A DNA stretch of 7,059 nt, taken from positions 1 to 7,059 of the forward strand of contig JAUPLZ010000009.1 in NCBI GenBank assembly GCA_030836705.1, read 5' to 3'. This DNA is from Campylobacterota bacterium. GTDB taxonomy: Bacteria; Campylobacterota; Campylobacteria; Campylobacterales; SZUA-545. The position numbers and the translations under genes are program-made. The notes under the pieces were generated by a model that was not told where the DNA came from, searched no databases, and saw only the letters and a program-made list of their open reading frames with translations. Below are positions 1 through 5,107 of this stretch, one piece after another; the first letter of the stretch is position 1, and the number at the start of each line of letters is the position of its first letter.

Positions 1-2
1 GA

Positions 3-212
3 AGTATTTTAGAAAAAAGAATTTTTGTTAAATGGAAATTTAATTGTTTATTTAATGAGGGAGATTATTATTTAAATATAGGAGTAAGTTCATATAAGCA
101 ACATATACATAGGATTATAGATGCATATTCTTTTAAAATATTACCTATAGAGAATAAAGTATTTACAGGAAATGTAAATATAATATCACAGTTTGAGGTC
201 TGTGATGATTGA
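3..212 (+). CDS. Wzt-like polysaccharide ABC transporter ATPase, C-terminal fragment (5' truncated by window)
   Basis: The frame starting at base 3 is open from the window edge to TGA 210-212, giving 69 codons without a start, so this is the 3' end of a gene that begins upstream. The translation contains the stretch GDYYLNIGVSSYKQHIHRI followed by DAYSFKIL and, later, TGNVNI. This resembles the end of the Wzt C-terminal domain, a beta-sandwich that binds the non-reducing end of O-antigen before export by the Wzm/Wzt ABC transporter in the inner membrane. Wzt proteins typically end shortly after a 'dal.f.v...G.v' pattern like this one. The ATPase half is not in the window, so the call rests on pattern memory of a diverse domain. 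The next gene starts inside it (ATG 205, 8-bp overlap), which indicates one transcription unit. It could also be another beta-sandwich glycan-binding protein. Confidence 0.6.
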   Translation, partial: SILEKRIFVKWKFNCLFNEGDYYLNIGVSSYKQHIHRIIDAYSFKILPIENKVFTGNVNIISQFEVCDD

Positions 213-927
213 TTTTTTATGTATAGGTGCTCAAAAAAGCGGAACAACTTTACTATATGAGCATTTAAAAGAGATAGAAGAGTTGTTTTTGCCTGAGCAA
301 AAAGAATTGCATTTTTTTGATAATGATAAAAATTTTATTCAGGGATTGGATTGGTATAAAAAACATTTTGCCAATGCAAAAAAAGAACAAATAAAAGGAG
401 AAATAACTCCTGCTTATATTTTTTTTGAAAAAGTACCTCAAAGAATAAGAAAAATATCAGATAATCATGATGGATTAAAATTTATTGTTTTATTGAGAAA
501 TCCAATAGACAGAGCATATAGCCATTACAATATGACAAATAAACGACAGCGAGAAAATCTAACATTTGAAGAAGCTATTATGTATGAAATGTATAGATTG
601 GAAGATTATAAAGAAATGATTGATTATAGCTATATTTCAAGAGGTTTCTATTCAGAACAAATTATGAGATATTTTAAATATTTTCATAAAAAACAGTTCA
701 AGTTTATACTATATGAAGATTTTGTTTTAAATCAAGAAAAATATATTAATGAGATAACTTCTTTTTTAGGAATAGATAAAAAAGTAGATATTAAAAATAA
801 AGTTGTTTTTCAAAATGAGTATGAAAAAATGAGTATAAATACTAAAATAATGTTAGCAAAAATTTATGAAAAAGAAATTAACTGCTTGGAAAATATAATA
901 GATTTGGATTTGAGCATATGGAAATAA
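205..927 (+). CDS. PAPS-dependent sulfotransferase (carbohydrate type)
   Basis: This gene encodes a cytoplasmic sulfotransferase of the Sulfotransfer_1/3 type, which moves sulfate from PAPS to a hydroxyl or amine, here probably on a sugar. Counted from ATG 205 (240 aa), the 5'-phosphosulfate loop KSGTT lies at residues 11-15. KELHFFD (34-39) and TPAY (about 68-71) match bacterial heparan N-sulfotransferase-like proteins. The 3'-phosphate site is LLRNPIDRAYSHY, with R98 and S106. The C-terminus LDLSIWK matches the usual family ending, so the protein looks complete, if short. ATG 205 is preferred over TTG 193 and GTG 202 because GAGG (195-198) sits six bases upstream of it and the start then overlaps the previous stop by 8 bp. 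The acceptor cannot be read from sequence. The gene is extremely AT-rich near its end (11 G/C in 841-900). Confidence 0.88.
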   Translation: MIDFLCIGAQKSGTTLLYEHLKEIEELFLPEQKELHFFDNDKNFIQGLDWYKKHFANAKKEQIKGEITPAYIFFEKVPQRIRKISDNHDGLKFIVLLRNPIDRAYSHYNMTNKRQRENLTFEEAIMYEMYRLEDYKEMIDYSYISRGFYSEQIMRYFKYFHKKQFKFILYEDFVLNQEKYINEITSFLGIDKKVDIKNKVVFQNEYEKMSINTKIMLAKIYEKEINCLENIIDLDLSIWK

Positions 928-939
928 ATAAATAAACTA

Positions 940-983
940 ACTAAAATGGTACAATTTATATTAAAAAAAACGGAGAATAGGTT
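940..983 (+). promoter_or_regulatory. Putative promoter, imperfect palindrome and RBS ahead of the first MNT/HEPN pair
   Basis: The 56-bp gap after the sulfotransferase carries two overlapping -10-like hexamers, TAAAAT (942-947) and TACAAT (950-955). A 14-bp imperfect palindrome spans 944-957 (AAAT-G-GTAC-A-ATTT, one mismatched pair) and covers the second hexamer. A clear ribosome binding site, GGAG (972-975), lies eight bases before ATG 984. No recognisable -35 is seen, which is usual for AT-rich Campylobacterota promoters. An own promoter would fit an autonomously regulated toxin-antitoxin module. The palindrome could be the operator, but it is short and may be chance. Confidence 0.4.
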
Positions 984-1316
984 ATGGTAAATCTTGAAGA
1001 ACTAAAGCCACTGATTGTAGAGCGACTAAAACCTCTCAACCCTGATAAAATCATTCTTTTTGGAAGCTATGCATACGGTACTCCCAACGAAGATAGTGAT
1101 ATAGATTTGTTCTTGATTAAGGATGATCTTGAGATAAAAAACATGAGAGAATACAAACTAGAACTACAAAAAAGACTTTTTGATTTGCAAAAAAAATATT
1201 TGTTGGGTATAGATCTGTTTGTAGATAGTACAAAACGAATGGAAGATAGAATAAAAAATGTCAAAGACCAATTTTATGATGAAATATTAACTAAAGGTAT
1301 CAAGATTTATGGCTAA
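984..1316 (+). CDS. MNT-type minimal nucleotidyltransferase (antitoxin-like), pair 1
   Basis: This 110-aa protein has the minimal nucleotidyltransferase fold (NTP_transf_2, DNA polymerase beta superfamily). The signature GSX10DXD is complete: G27-S28 and then D39-I40-D41. A likely third metal-binding acid is D77 in the strand GIDLFVD. Related MNT proteins paired with HEPN proteins act as antitoxins, and some transfer AMP from ATP to their partner. An intact active site suggests an active enzyme, but its target is an inference. The start is supported by GGAG eight bases upstream. The stop TAA (1314-1316) overlaps the start of the HEPN gene by 8 bp, so the two are translationally coupled. The pair sits inside a glycan operon with no evident link to sugar chemistry, as expected for a mobile accessory module. 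Confidence 0.85.
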   Translation: MVNLEELKPLIVERLKPLNPDKIILFGSYAYGTPNEDSDIDLFLIKDDLEIKNMREYKLELQKRLFDLQKKYLLGIDLFVDSTKRMEDRIKNVKDQFYDEILTKGIKIYG

Positions 1317-1716
1317 TAAAACCTATGCAATAGAATGGCTTACATTTGCCATGAAAAACCTTGATACAGCTAAGCTTTTGTATAATGTGAATCATTATGA
1401 AGATATTATTGGTGTTGAACTGCAACAGGTTTTAGAAAAACTTTTAAAATCAGTTTTTGCATATCAAAATATAAAAATACCAAAAGAGCATGATTTAGTG
1501 AAACTGTATTTTACTATAGATGAGTTTATAAAAATAGAAGATAATGAAATTATAAATTTGCGAATAGCAACAGATTACTATAAAGAAGACAGATATCCAA
1601 ATCCAAACTACTCTTTGCCACCAAAAGAAGAGATAAAAGATGTTCTTGATTTTACGGAGAAACTTTTTGCCAAAGTTTGTGAAGTTATAGAGATTGAAAA
1701 AAAGGAATTGATGTGA
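1309..1716 (+). CDS. HEPN-domain protein (PF05168-like), partner of MNT pair 1
   Basis: This is a 135-aa all-helical HEPN-family protein. Typical features are W10 and the helix FAMKNLDTAKLLY (13-25), the second helix ELQQVLEKLLKSV (37-49), KEHDLVKL (59-66) and DRYPNPNY (94-101). These match the HEPN group that is usually encoded next to a minimal nucleotidyltransferase. There is no RX4-6H ribonuclease motif: neither R85 nor R95 is followed by a histidine at the right spacing. An RNase toxin role is therefore not supported, and it may be a substrate-binding or complex-forming partner. It overlaps the MNT gene by 8 bp. Its last codons (KKELM, stop TGA 1714-1716) lie inside the 138-bp direct repeat, and GTG 1713 of the following gene fragment overlaps its stop by 4 bp (GTGA). 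Confidence 0.8.
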   Translation: MANKTYAIEWLTFAMKNLDTAKLLYNVNHYEDIIGVELQQVLEKLLKSVFAYQNIKIPKEHDLVKLYFTIDEFIKIEDNEIINLRIATDYYKEDRYPNPNYSLPPKEEIKDVLDFTEKLFAKVCEVIEIEKKELM

Positions 1717-1841
1717 AACAAACATCTATCTTGGTTCTTGGTATGCACAGGAGCAGTACTTCGGCGCTTACGGGTGTTTTGCAATATCTAGATATTGATT
1801 TGGGCAGTAAACTTTTAGGATCTTTAAAAGAAAATGAAAAA
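1704..1841 (+). repeat. 138-bp direct repeat, copy 1
   Basis: This segment matches 2645-2782 at a constant offset of 941 bp with only five substitutions (1726, 1755, 1763, 1820, 1821), so 133 of 138 bases are identical. It is preceded by a run of seven A, against eight in copy 2. Identity stops abruptly after 1841. The repeat covers the end of the first HEPN gene and the start of the sulfotransferase-glycosyltransferase gene. Confidence 0.97.
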
Positions 1842-1877
1842 TTGCATTTAGATAAGTACAAAGCAGTAATTTGCTAA
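1713..1877 (+). pseudogene. Truncated 5' copy of the sulfotransferase-glycosyltransferase gene
   Basis: This fragment starts with GTG at 1713, in the same context as the intact gene at 2654, and reads 43 codons of its N-terminus. It then leaves homology at 1842 and runs 11 unrelated codons to TAA 1875-1877, giving 54 aa. It contains only the first strand and P-loop of the sulfotransferase domain, too little to be an enzyme. The P-loop reads GMHRSSTS where the intact copy has GMHRSGTS, so the key glycine is replaced by serine (AGT for GGT at 1755). Two other changes alter residues (Ser for Cys at 5, Ser for Pro at 37) and two are silent, as expected for a sequence no longer under selection. 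It keeps a 4-bp overlap with the stop of the first HEPN gene and could still be translated by coupling. It marks where the large gene originally began. Confidence 0.88.
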
Positions 1878-1891
1878 AATATACAGCAAAT
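1869..1891 (+). promoter_or_regulatory. Promoter-like -10 element inside a perfect inverted repeat upstream of mntA
   Basis: The extended -10-like string TTGCTAAAAT lies at 1871-1880. Around it is a perfect 7-bp inverted repeat: ATTTGCT (1869-1875) and AGCAAAT (1885-1891), separated by nine bases. A dyad over a -10 element 20 bp before a toxin-antitoxin operon is a good candidate operator for autoregulation, although a 7-bp dyad in AT-rich DNA can arise by chance. A strong RBS, AAAGGAGAG (1897-1905), follows just before ATG 1911. No clear -35 is seen. Confidence 0.5.
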
Positions 1892-1910
1892 CTTCTAAAG
1901 GAGAGCAAAA

Positions 1911-2198
1911 ATGAATCATCAAATTATCAATAAACTAAAAGAGCTCAAACCTATTTTGAAAGAAAGGTATGGCATAGAAGAATTTGCCGTGTTTGGAAGC
2001 GTCGCAAAAGGGTTGGATACCGAAAAAAGTGATGTTGATATAGCTGTTTTGAAGATGCATATCAAAAGTGGATTTGATTTGATTCGTGCAAAATACTTTT
2101 TGAAAGAGAGTTTAAATAAAGAAGTAGATATAGGTACTTTTGAGTCTATGAAAACTTTTATTAAAAATAGAATAAAAAAAGACTTTATATATGTTTGA
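1911..2198 (+). CDS. mntA: MntA-type nucleotidyltransferase antitoxin, pair 2
   Basis: This 95-aa minimal nucleotidyltransferase has a complete GSX10DXD active site: G29-S30 and then D41-V42-D43, with a likely third acid at D73 in KEVDIGTF. In the characterised MntA/HepT system, MntA neutralises the HepT ribonuclease by adding AMP units to the tyrosine of its RX4HXY motif. All residues needed for that chemistry are present here and in the partner. The start is set by a strong RBS (AAAGGAGAG, 1897-1905). The stop TGA (2196-2198) overlaps the hepT start by 8 bp, the same architecture as pair 1. It is only distantly similar to the first MNT protein outside the active site, so pair 2 is not a recent duplicate of pair 1. 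The whole pair lies between the 138-bp repeats. Confidence 0.87.
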   Translation: MNHQIINKLKELKPILKERYGIEEFAVFGSVAKGLDTEKSDVDIAVLKMHIKSGFDLIRAKYFLKESLNKEVDIGTFESMKTFIKNRIKKDFIYV

Positions 2199-2631
2199 TA
2201 TAAATAAAACCGATAGAAATATTGAGTTGTTCATTTTTGATATATTTATAGCAATACAAAAAATCAAAAAAGTATCAAGCAAATTTGACAAAGTACAAGA
2301 CTTACTTCATGAATTTGTAGCATGGGATAGTGTGATTAGGGAGTTTGAAATCGTTGGTGAAGCTTCTAAATATCTACTCAGAGATAAGCTTTTAAAAAGT
2401 CAATACCAGGAAGTGGTTGATTTTAGAAATCAAATAACACATGAGTATTTCGGAATAGCTCAAGATATAGTGTGGACAATTATACATGTAGATTTAGATG
2501 GCTTTGAAACTATCATTATAGATTTGATAAACAATATAGAACCTAAATTAAAACAAGAACTGATAGATTCATTTATGGAAGACAATTATTATTTAGACTT
2601 TGTTATAGAAGCGTTGGAAAAACTACAATGA
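2191..2631 (+). CDS. hepT: HepT-like HEPN ribonuclease toxin (DUF86 family), pair 2
   Basis: This is a 146-aa helical HEPN protein of the HepT/DUF86 type. The motif RNQITHEYFG gives R79, H84 and Y86, an exact RX4HXY. R and H form the RNase active site at the dimer interface, and Y is the residue that MntA modifies in the studied system. Upstream, the region WDSVIREFEIVGEASKYL (45-62) is typical of the family ('R..e.iGEA.k.l'). Known HepT proteins cut RNA, with tRNA reported as a target, and stop growth; the target here is unknown. It overlaps mntA by 8 bp and ends 22 bp before the GTG of the large gene. Transcription from the module's own promoter could therefore continue into that gene. The sequence looks intact, so a functional toxin is likely. 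Confidence 0.86.
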   Translation: MFDINKTDRNIELFIFDIFIAIQKIKKVSSKFDKVQDLLHEFVAWDSVIREFEIVGEASKYLLRDKLLKSQYQEVVDFRNQITHEYFGIAQDIVWTIIHVDLDGFETIIIDLINNIEPKLKQELIDSFMEDNYYLDFVIEALEKLQ

Positions 2632-2644
2632 TAATGAAAAAAAA

Positions 2645-2782
2645 GGAATTGATGTGAAACAAACATGTATCTTGGTTCTTGGTATGCACAGGAGCGGTAC
2701 TTCAGCGCTTACGGGTGTTTTGCAATATCTAGATATTGATTTGGGCAGTAAACTTTTAGGGCCTTTAAAAGAAAATGAAAAA
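2645..2782 (+). repeat. 138-bp direct repeat, copy 2
   Basis: This is the second copy of the repeat at 1704-1841, in direct orientation. It starts at GGAATTGATGTG, preceded by eight A, and ends within codon 43 of the intact large gene. Just upstream, ATG 2634 opens a seven-codon frame (MKKKELM, stop TGA 2655-2657). Its last codons match the end of the first HEPN gene, as if the tail of that gene had been copied along with the start of the next. Confidence 0.97.
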
Positions 2783-5107
2783 GGTTTTTTTGAAAATGCG
2801 TATTTGATGCGTTTTGATGATAAGCTACTAAGAAAGATAAACAGTTCATGGGATGATATATTTTTTGACTATGATGAAAAAGAACAGCTTATAGACCAAA
2901 GCGATAAAGAGGAGTTAAAAAATATTTTAAAGCAAGAGTTTGGAAACAGCTCATTGTTTGCCATAAAAGACCCTAGAATCTGCTATCTGTTTCCCTTGTA
3001 CGAAAAAGCATTAAATGAACTAGATATAGATATGAAAATAGTGCTTCCGTACAGAAACCCTTTAGAAGTTGCCGAGTCTTTAGAAAAAAGAAATGGATTT
3101 AGCGTTGAAAAAAGTGTGGCATTGTGGCTAAACTATTTTTTATATGCAGAGTTTTATAGTAGAAAATATGAAAGATTTTTTTTAAAGTTTGATGAGCTTA
3201 TAAATCATACGGAAAAAAGCATAAAAGCTTTAAGTGAAGCTTTGCAAATAGATATTTTTGAGAGGTACAATAGACACAAAAATGATGTAAATAATTTTTT
3301 AGAGGCAGATCTTAAGCATAATAATATTTATGGATTTAATTTACCAAAGGGTCTTAGAGTTACTTTAAAAGAAATAGCAGTACTTTATGATGAAAACTTA
3401 AACGATGTAAAGCAAGAGAAATTTGATGCTTTAAAATATAGCAATGACGAATACAGAACTTTTTATAGCAACATAAGTAAAGTAAATGAAGAATTAAAGA
3501 TATTGAAAGATGAAAGTCATGACTTAAAAGAAAAAAATCAAATCCTACAAGAAGCAAATTATAGACTAGAGCAAATAGATTTAGCACTAAAAAATGAACT
3601 ATCGCAGATAAAAAACTCAAGAGCTTGGAAGTTTGCTATATTATTAAGAAAAATAAAGCAAAATATATTTGGAGAAACTAAACTATTATACTCTTTTATA
3701 GACATGGCAAAAGTGCTAAATATATCAAACTTTAAAAAGCTACTGCATCATTTAAAAGAGGGTAACTTTTCTTTAATAAAGGAAAAATTGTTTTATACGA
3801 TAGATGCAACATCAAACAAATCTTTAAAGCTTGATATTGTAACTACAAAAAATTATAAAAATATATTTATTCCCTTTAGTAAAAACCCGATAGTCACCAT
3901 AGTTGTTCCGGTTTACAATCAATGGCATTATACTTATAATTGTATCGGCGCTATTGTTAGAAACAGTGGTTTGGTTCCTTATGAGATTATAGTTGCCGAC
4001 GATGTTTCTACGGATGAAACGGTTAATATAGATAAATATATAAAAAATATTAAACATATTCGCAATGAGAAAAATCTTGGTTTTTTGCTAAATTGTAACA
4101 ATGCAGCCAAATATGTAAACGGTAAATATATTCTTTTTTTAAATAACGATACTCAAGTTCAGCCGCATTGGCTTAGCTCCTTGGTTGAACTTATAGAATC
4201 GGATGATAAGATTGGTATGGTCGGCTCAAAACTTGTATATCCGGATGGCAGGCTTCAAGAAGCAGGCGGGATTGTTTGGAATGATGCAAGCGGATGGAAC
4301 TACGGTAAGTTTGATGACCCTACAAAATCTGAATATAACTATGTTAAAGAAGTTGACTATATTTCAGGTGCTTCCATAATGATAAAAAAAACATTATGGA
4401 ATGAAATAGGCGGTTTTGATGAGCGATATGTGCCTGCGTATTATGAAGATGCAGATTTGGCATTTGAAGTAAGAAAACACTGCTATAAGGTAATGTTTCA
4501 GCCAAAATCTGTTGTTGTGCATTTTGAGGGTATCTCCAATGGAACGGATGTGCAAAGCGGAATAAAAAAACATCAAGTAGAAAATAAAGAAAAATTTTTC
4601 AATAAATGGAAAGCAACATTAAAACAGCATTTTAAAAATGGTACAAATGTTTTTATAGCAAGAGACAGAAGTATGGCAAAACCACATATTCTTTTTATTG
4701 ACCATTATATACCTCATTATGATCAAGATGCAGGCTCAAAGGCGACTTTTCAGTATTTGCAAATGTTTGTGGATTCAGGTATGAATGTTCATTTTATAGG
4801 AGATAATTTTTATCAATATCCAGATAAACCGTATTTTGATACTTTGACTCAGTCAAAGATGGAAGTTCTTCACGGTGTTTGGTATTTGAAAAATTGGAAA
4901 AAATGGCTAAGCGAGAATGGCAGATATTTTGATTACATTATCCTTTCTCGCCCACATATAGCTGTCAAATATATTGATTTTATCAAAGAAGTTACCAACT
5001 CTAGAATCATATATTTTCCTGTGGATTTACACTATTTAAGAGAAAAAAGAGAGTCTGAAATAAAACATAGTAAAAAAACTTTAGACGATAGCGGTTATAT
5101 GAAATAG
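2654..5107 (+). CDS. Sulfotransferase / coiled coil / GT2 / partial GT4 fusion protein, ended by an in-frame TAG
   Basis: This is an 817-aa multidomain enzyme of surface-glycan synthesis. Residues 1-230 form a sulfotransferase-like domain with P-loop GMHRSGTS (10-17) and a 3'-phosphate-site-like YRNPLEVAESL (R134, S142). Residues 274-320 form a coiled coil with V277, L284, L291, L298, L305, L312 and I319 at exact seven-residue spacing, followed by NSRAWKFA. Residues 412-625 are a GT2 glycosyltransferase: IVVPVYNQ (415-422), DD at 449-450, NND (497-499) as the metal site, and YYEDADLAFEVR with catalytic-type E598-D599. Residues 676-817 are the N-terminal Rossmann half of a GT4-like enzyme. The start is GTG 2654 with AAGGAA upstream; there is no ATG in the right place, and the duplicated copy has the same start. 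The protein ends at TAG 5105-5107 in the middle of the GT4 domain. The same frame continues beyond, so the gene is probably broken by one nonsense change. Confidence 0.85.
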   Translation: MKQTCILVLGMHRSGTSALTGVLQYLDIDLGSKLLGPLKENEKGFFENAYLMRFDDKLLRKINSSWDDIFFDYDEKEQLIDQSDKEELKNILKQEFGNSSLFAIKDPRICYLFPLYEKALNELDIDMKIVLPYRNPLEVAESLEKRNGFSVEKSVALWLNYFLYAEFYSRKYERFFLKFDELINHTEKSIKALSEALQIDIFERYNRHKNDVNNFLEADLKHNNIYGFNLPKGLRVTLKEIAVLYDENLNDVKQEKFDALKYSNDEYRTFYSNISKVNEELKILKDESHDLKEKNQILQEANYRLEQIDLALKNELSQIKNSRAWKFAILLRKIKQNIFGETKLLYSFIDMAKVLNISNFKKLLHHLKEGNFSLIKEKLFYTIDATSNKSLKLDIVTTKNYKNIFIPFSKNPIVTIVVPVYNQWHYTYNCIGAIVRNSGLVPYEIIVADDVSTDETVNIDKYIKNIKHIRNEKNLGFLLNCNNAAKYVNGKYILFLNNDTQVQPHWLSSLVELIESDDKIGMVGSKLVYPDGRLQEAGGIVWNDASGWNYGKFDDPTKSEYNYVKEVDYISGASIMIKKTLWNEIGGFDERYVPAYYEDADLAFEVRKHCYKVMFQPKSVVVHFEGISNGTDVQSGIKKHQVENKEKFFNKWKATLKQHFKNGTNVFIARDRSMAKPHILFIDHYIPHYDQDAGSKATFQYLQMFVDSGMNVHFIGDNFYQYPDKPYFDTLTQSKMEVLHGVWYLKNWKKWLSENGRYFDYIILSRPHIAVKYIDFIKEVTNSRIIYFPVDLHYLREKRESEIKHSKKTLDDSGYMK
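5105..5107 (+). other. In-frame nonsense codon (TAG) splitting one gene into two
   Basis: The frame of the 817-aa protein reads ...DSGYMK-TAG-LELKLMKNSD... and continues without another stop to 5800. The usual family sequence at this point is of the form 'YxKxLELKLM', so the homology crosses the TAG. One base change from CAG, GAG or AAG would make it. Restoring it gives a 1048-residue protein. Confidence 0.85.

Larger units (their letters stand above)
1842..2644 (+). other. Repeat-bounded insert carrying an MNT/HepT toxin-antitoxin module
   Basis: These 803 bp lie between the two copies of the direct repeat and contain a promoter-like region, the MNT gene and the hepT-like gene, with little else. 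No transposase, integrase or terminal inverted repeats are visible at the edges, so it is not a standard insertion sequence. The layout implies that the module arrived in, or was generated by recombination at, the start of the large gene, leaving the first 43 codons duplicated. Recombination between the repeats would remove 941 bp and leave one repeat. The mechanism is an inference; the boundaries are directly visible. Confidence 0.7.

Noticed and set aside
193..204. TTG 193 (or GTG 202) as the start of the first sulfotransferase.
   Set aside because: The GAGG at 195-198 would lie inside a TTG-started gene, but is ideally placed for ATG 205. The family homology begins at MIDFLCIG.
928..983. 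Rho-independent terminator after the first sulfotransferase.
   Set aside because: The palindrome is short, AT-rich and not followed by a T run; an A run follows instead.
1842..2644. A classical insertion sequence or integron cassette.
   Set aside because: No transposase or integrase, no terminal inverted repeats at the edges, and the 138-bp duplication is far longer than a normal target-site duplication.
2637..2644. A7/A8 length difference ahead of the two repeat copies as a phase switch.
   Set aside because: In copy 2 the run is upstream of the start codon and would only shift the spacing 5' of the RBS; a single difference is not evidence of switching.
3176..3183. T8 run (and T7 near 2785-2791) as a phase-variation tract in the large gene.
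   Set aside because: Runs of this length are expected by chance in such AT-rich coding DNA, the frame is intact here, and the break in this gene is a nonsense codon, not a slippage.
3360..3620. Leucine-rich minus-strand open frame, and the other minus-strand frames at 1067-1264, 1495-1725, 3824-4057, 4394-4576, 5822-6088, 6010-6273 and 6508-6723.
   Set aside because: All lie opposite well-supported + strand genes, have no recognisable domains, and show low-complexity F/Y/L/S content typical of antisense reading of Lys/Glu-rich genes.
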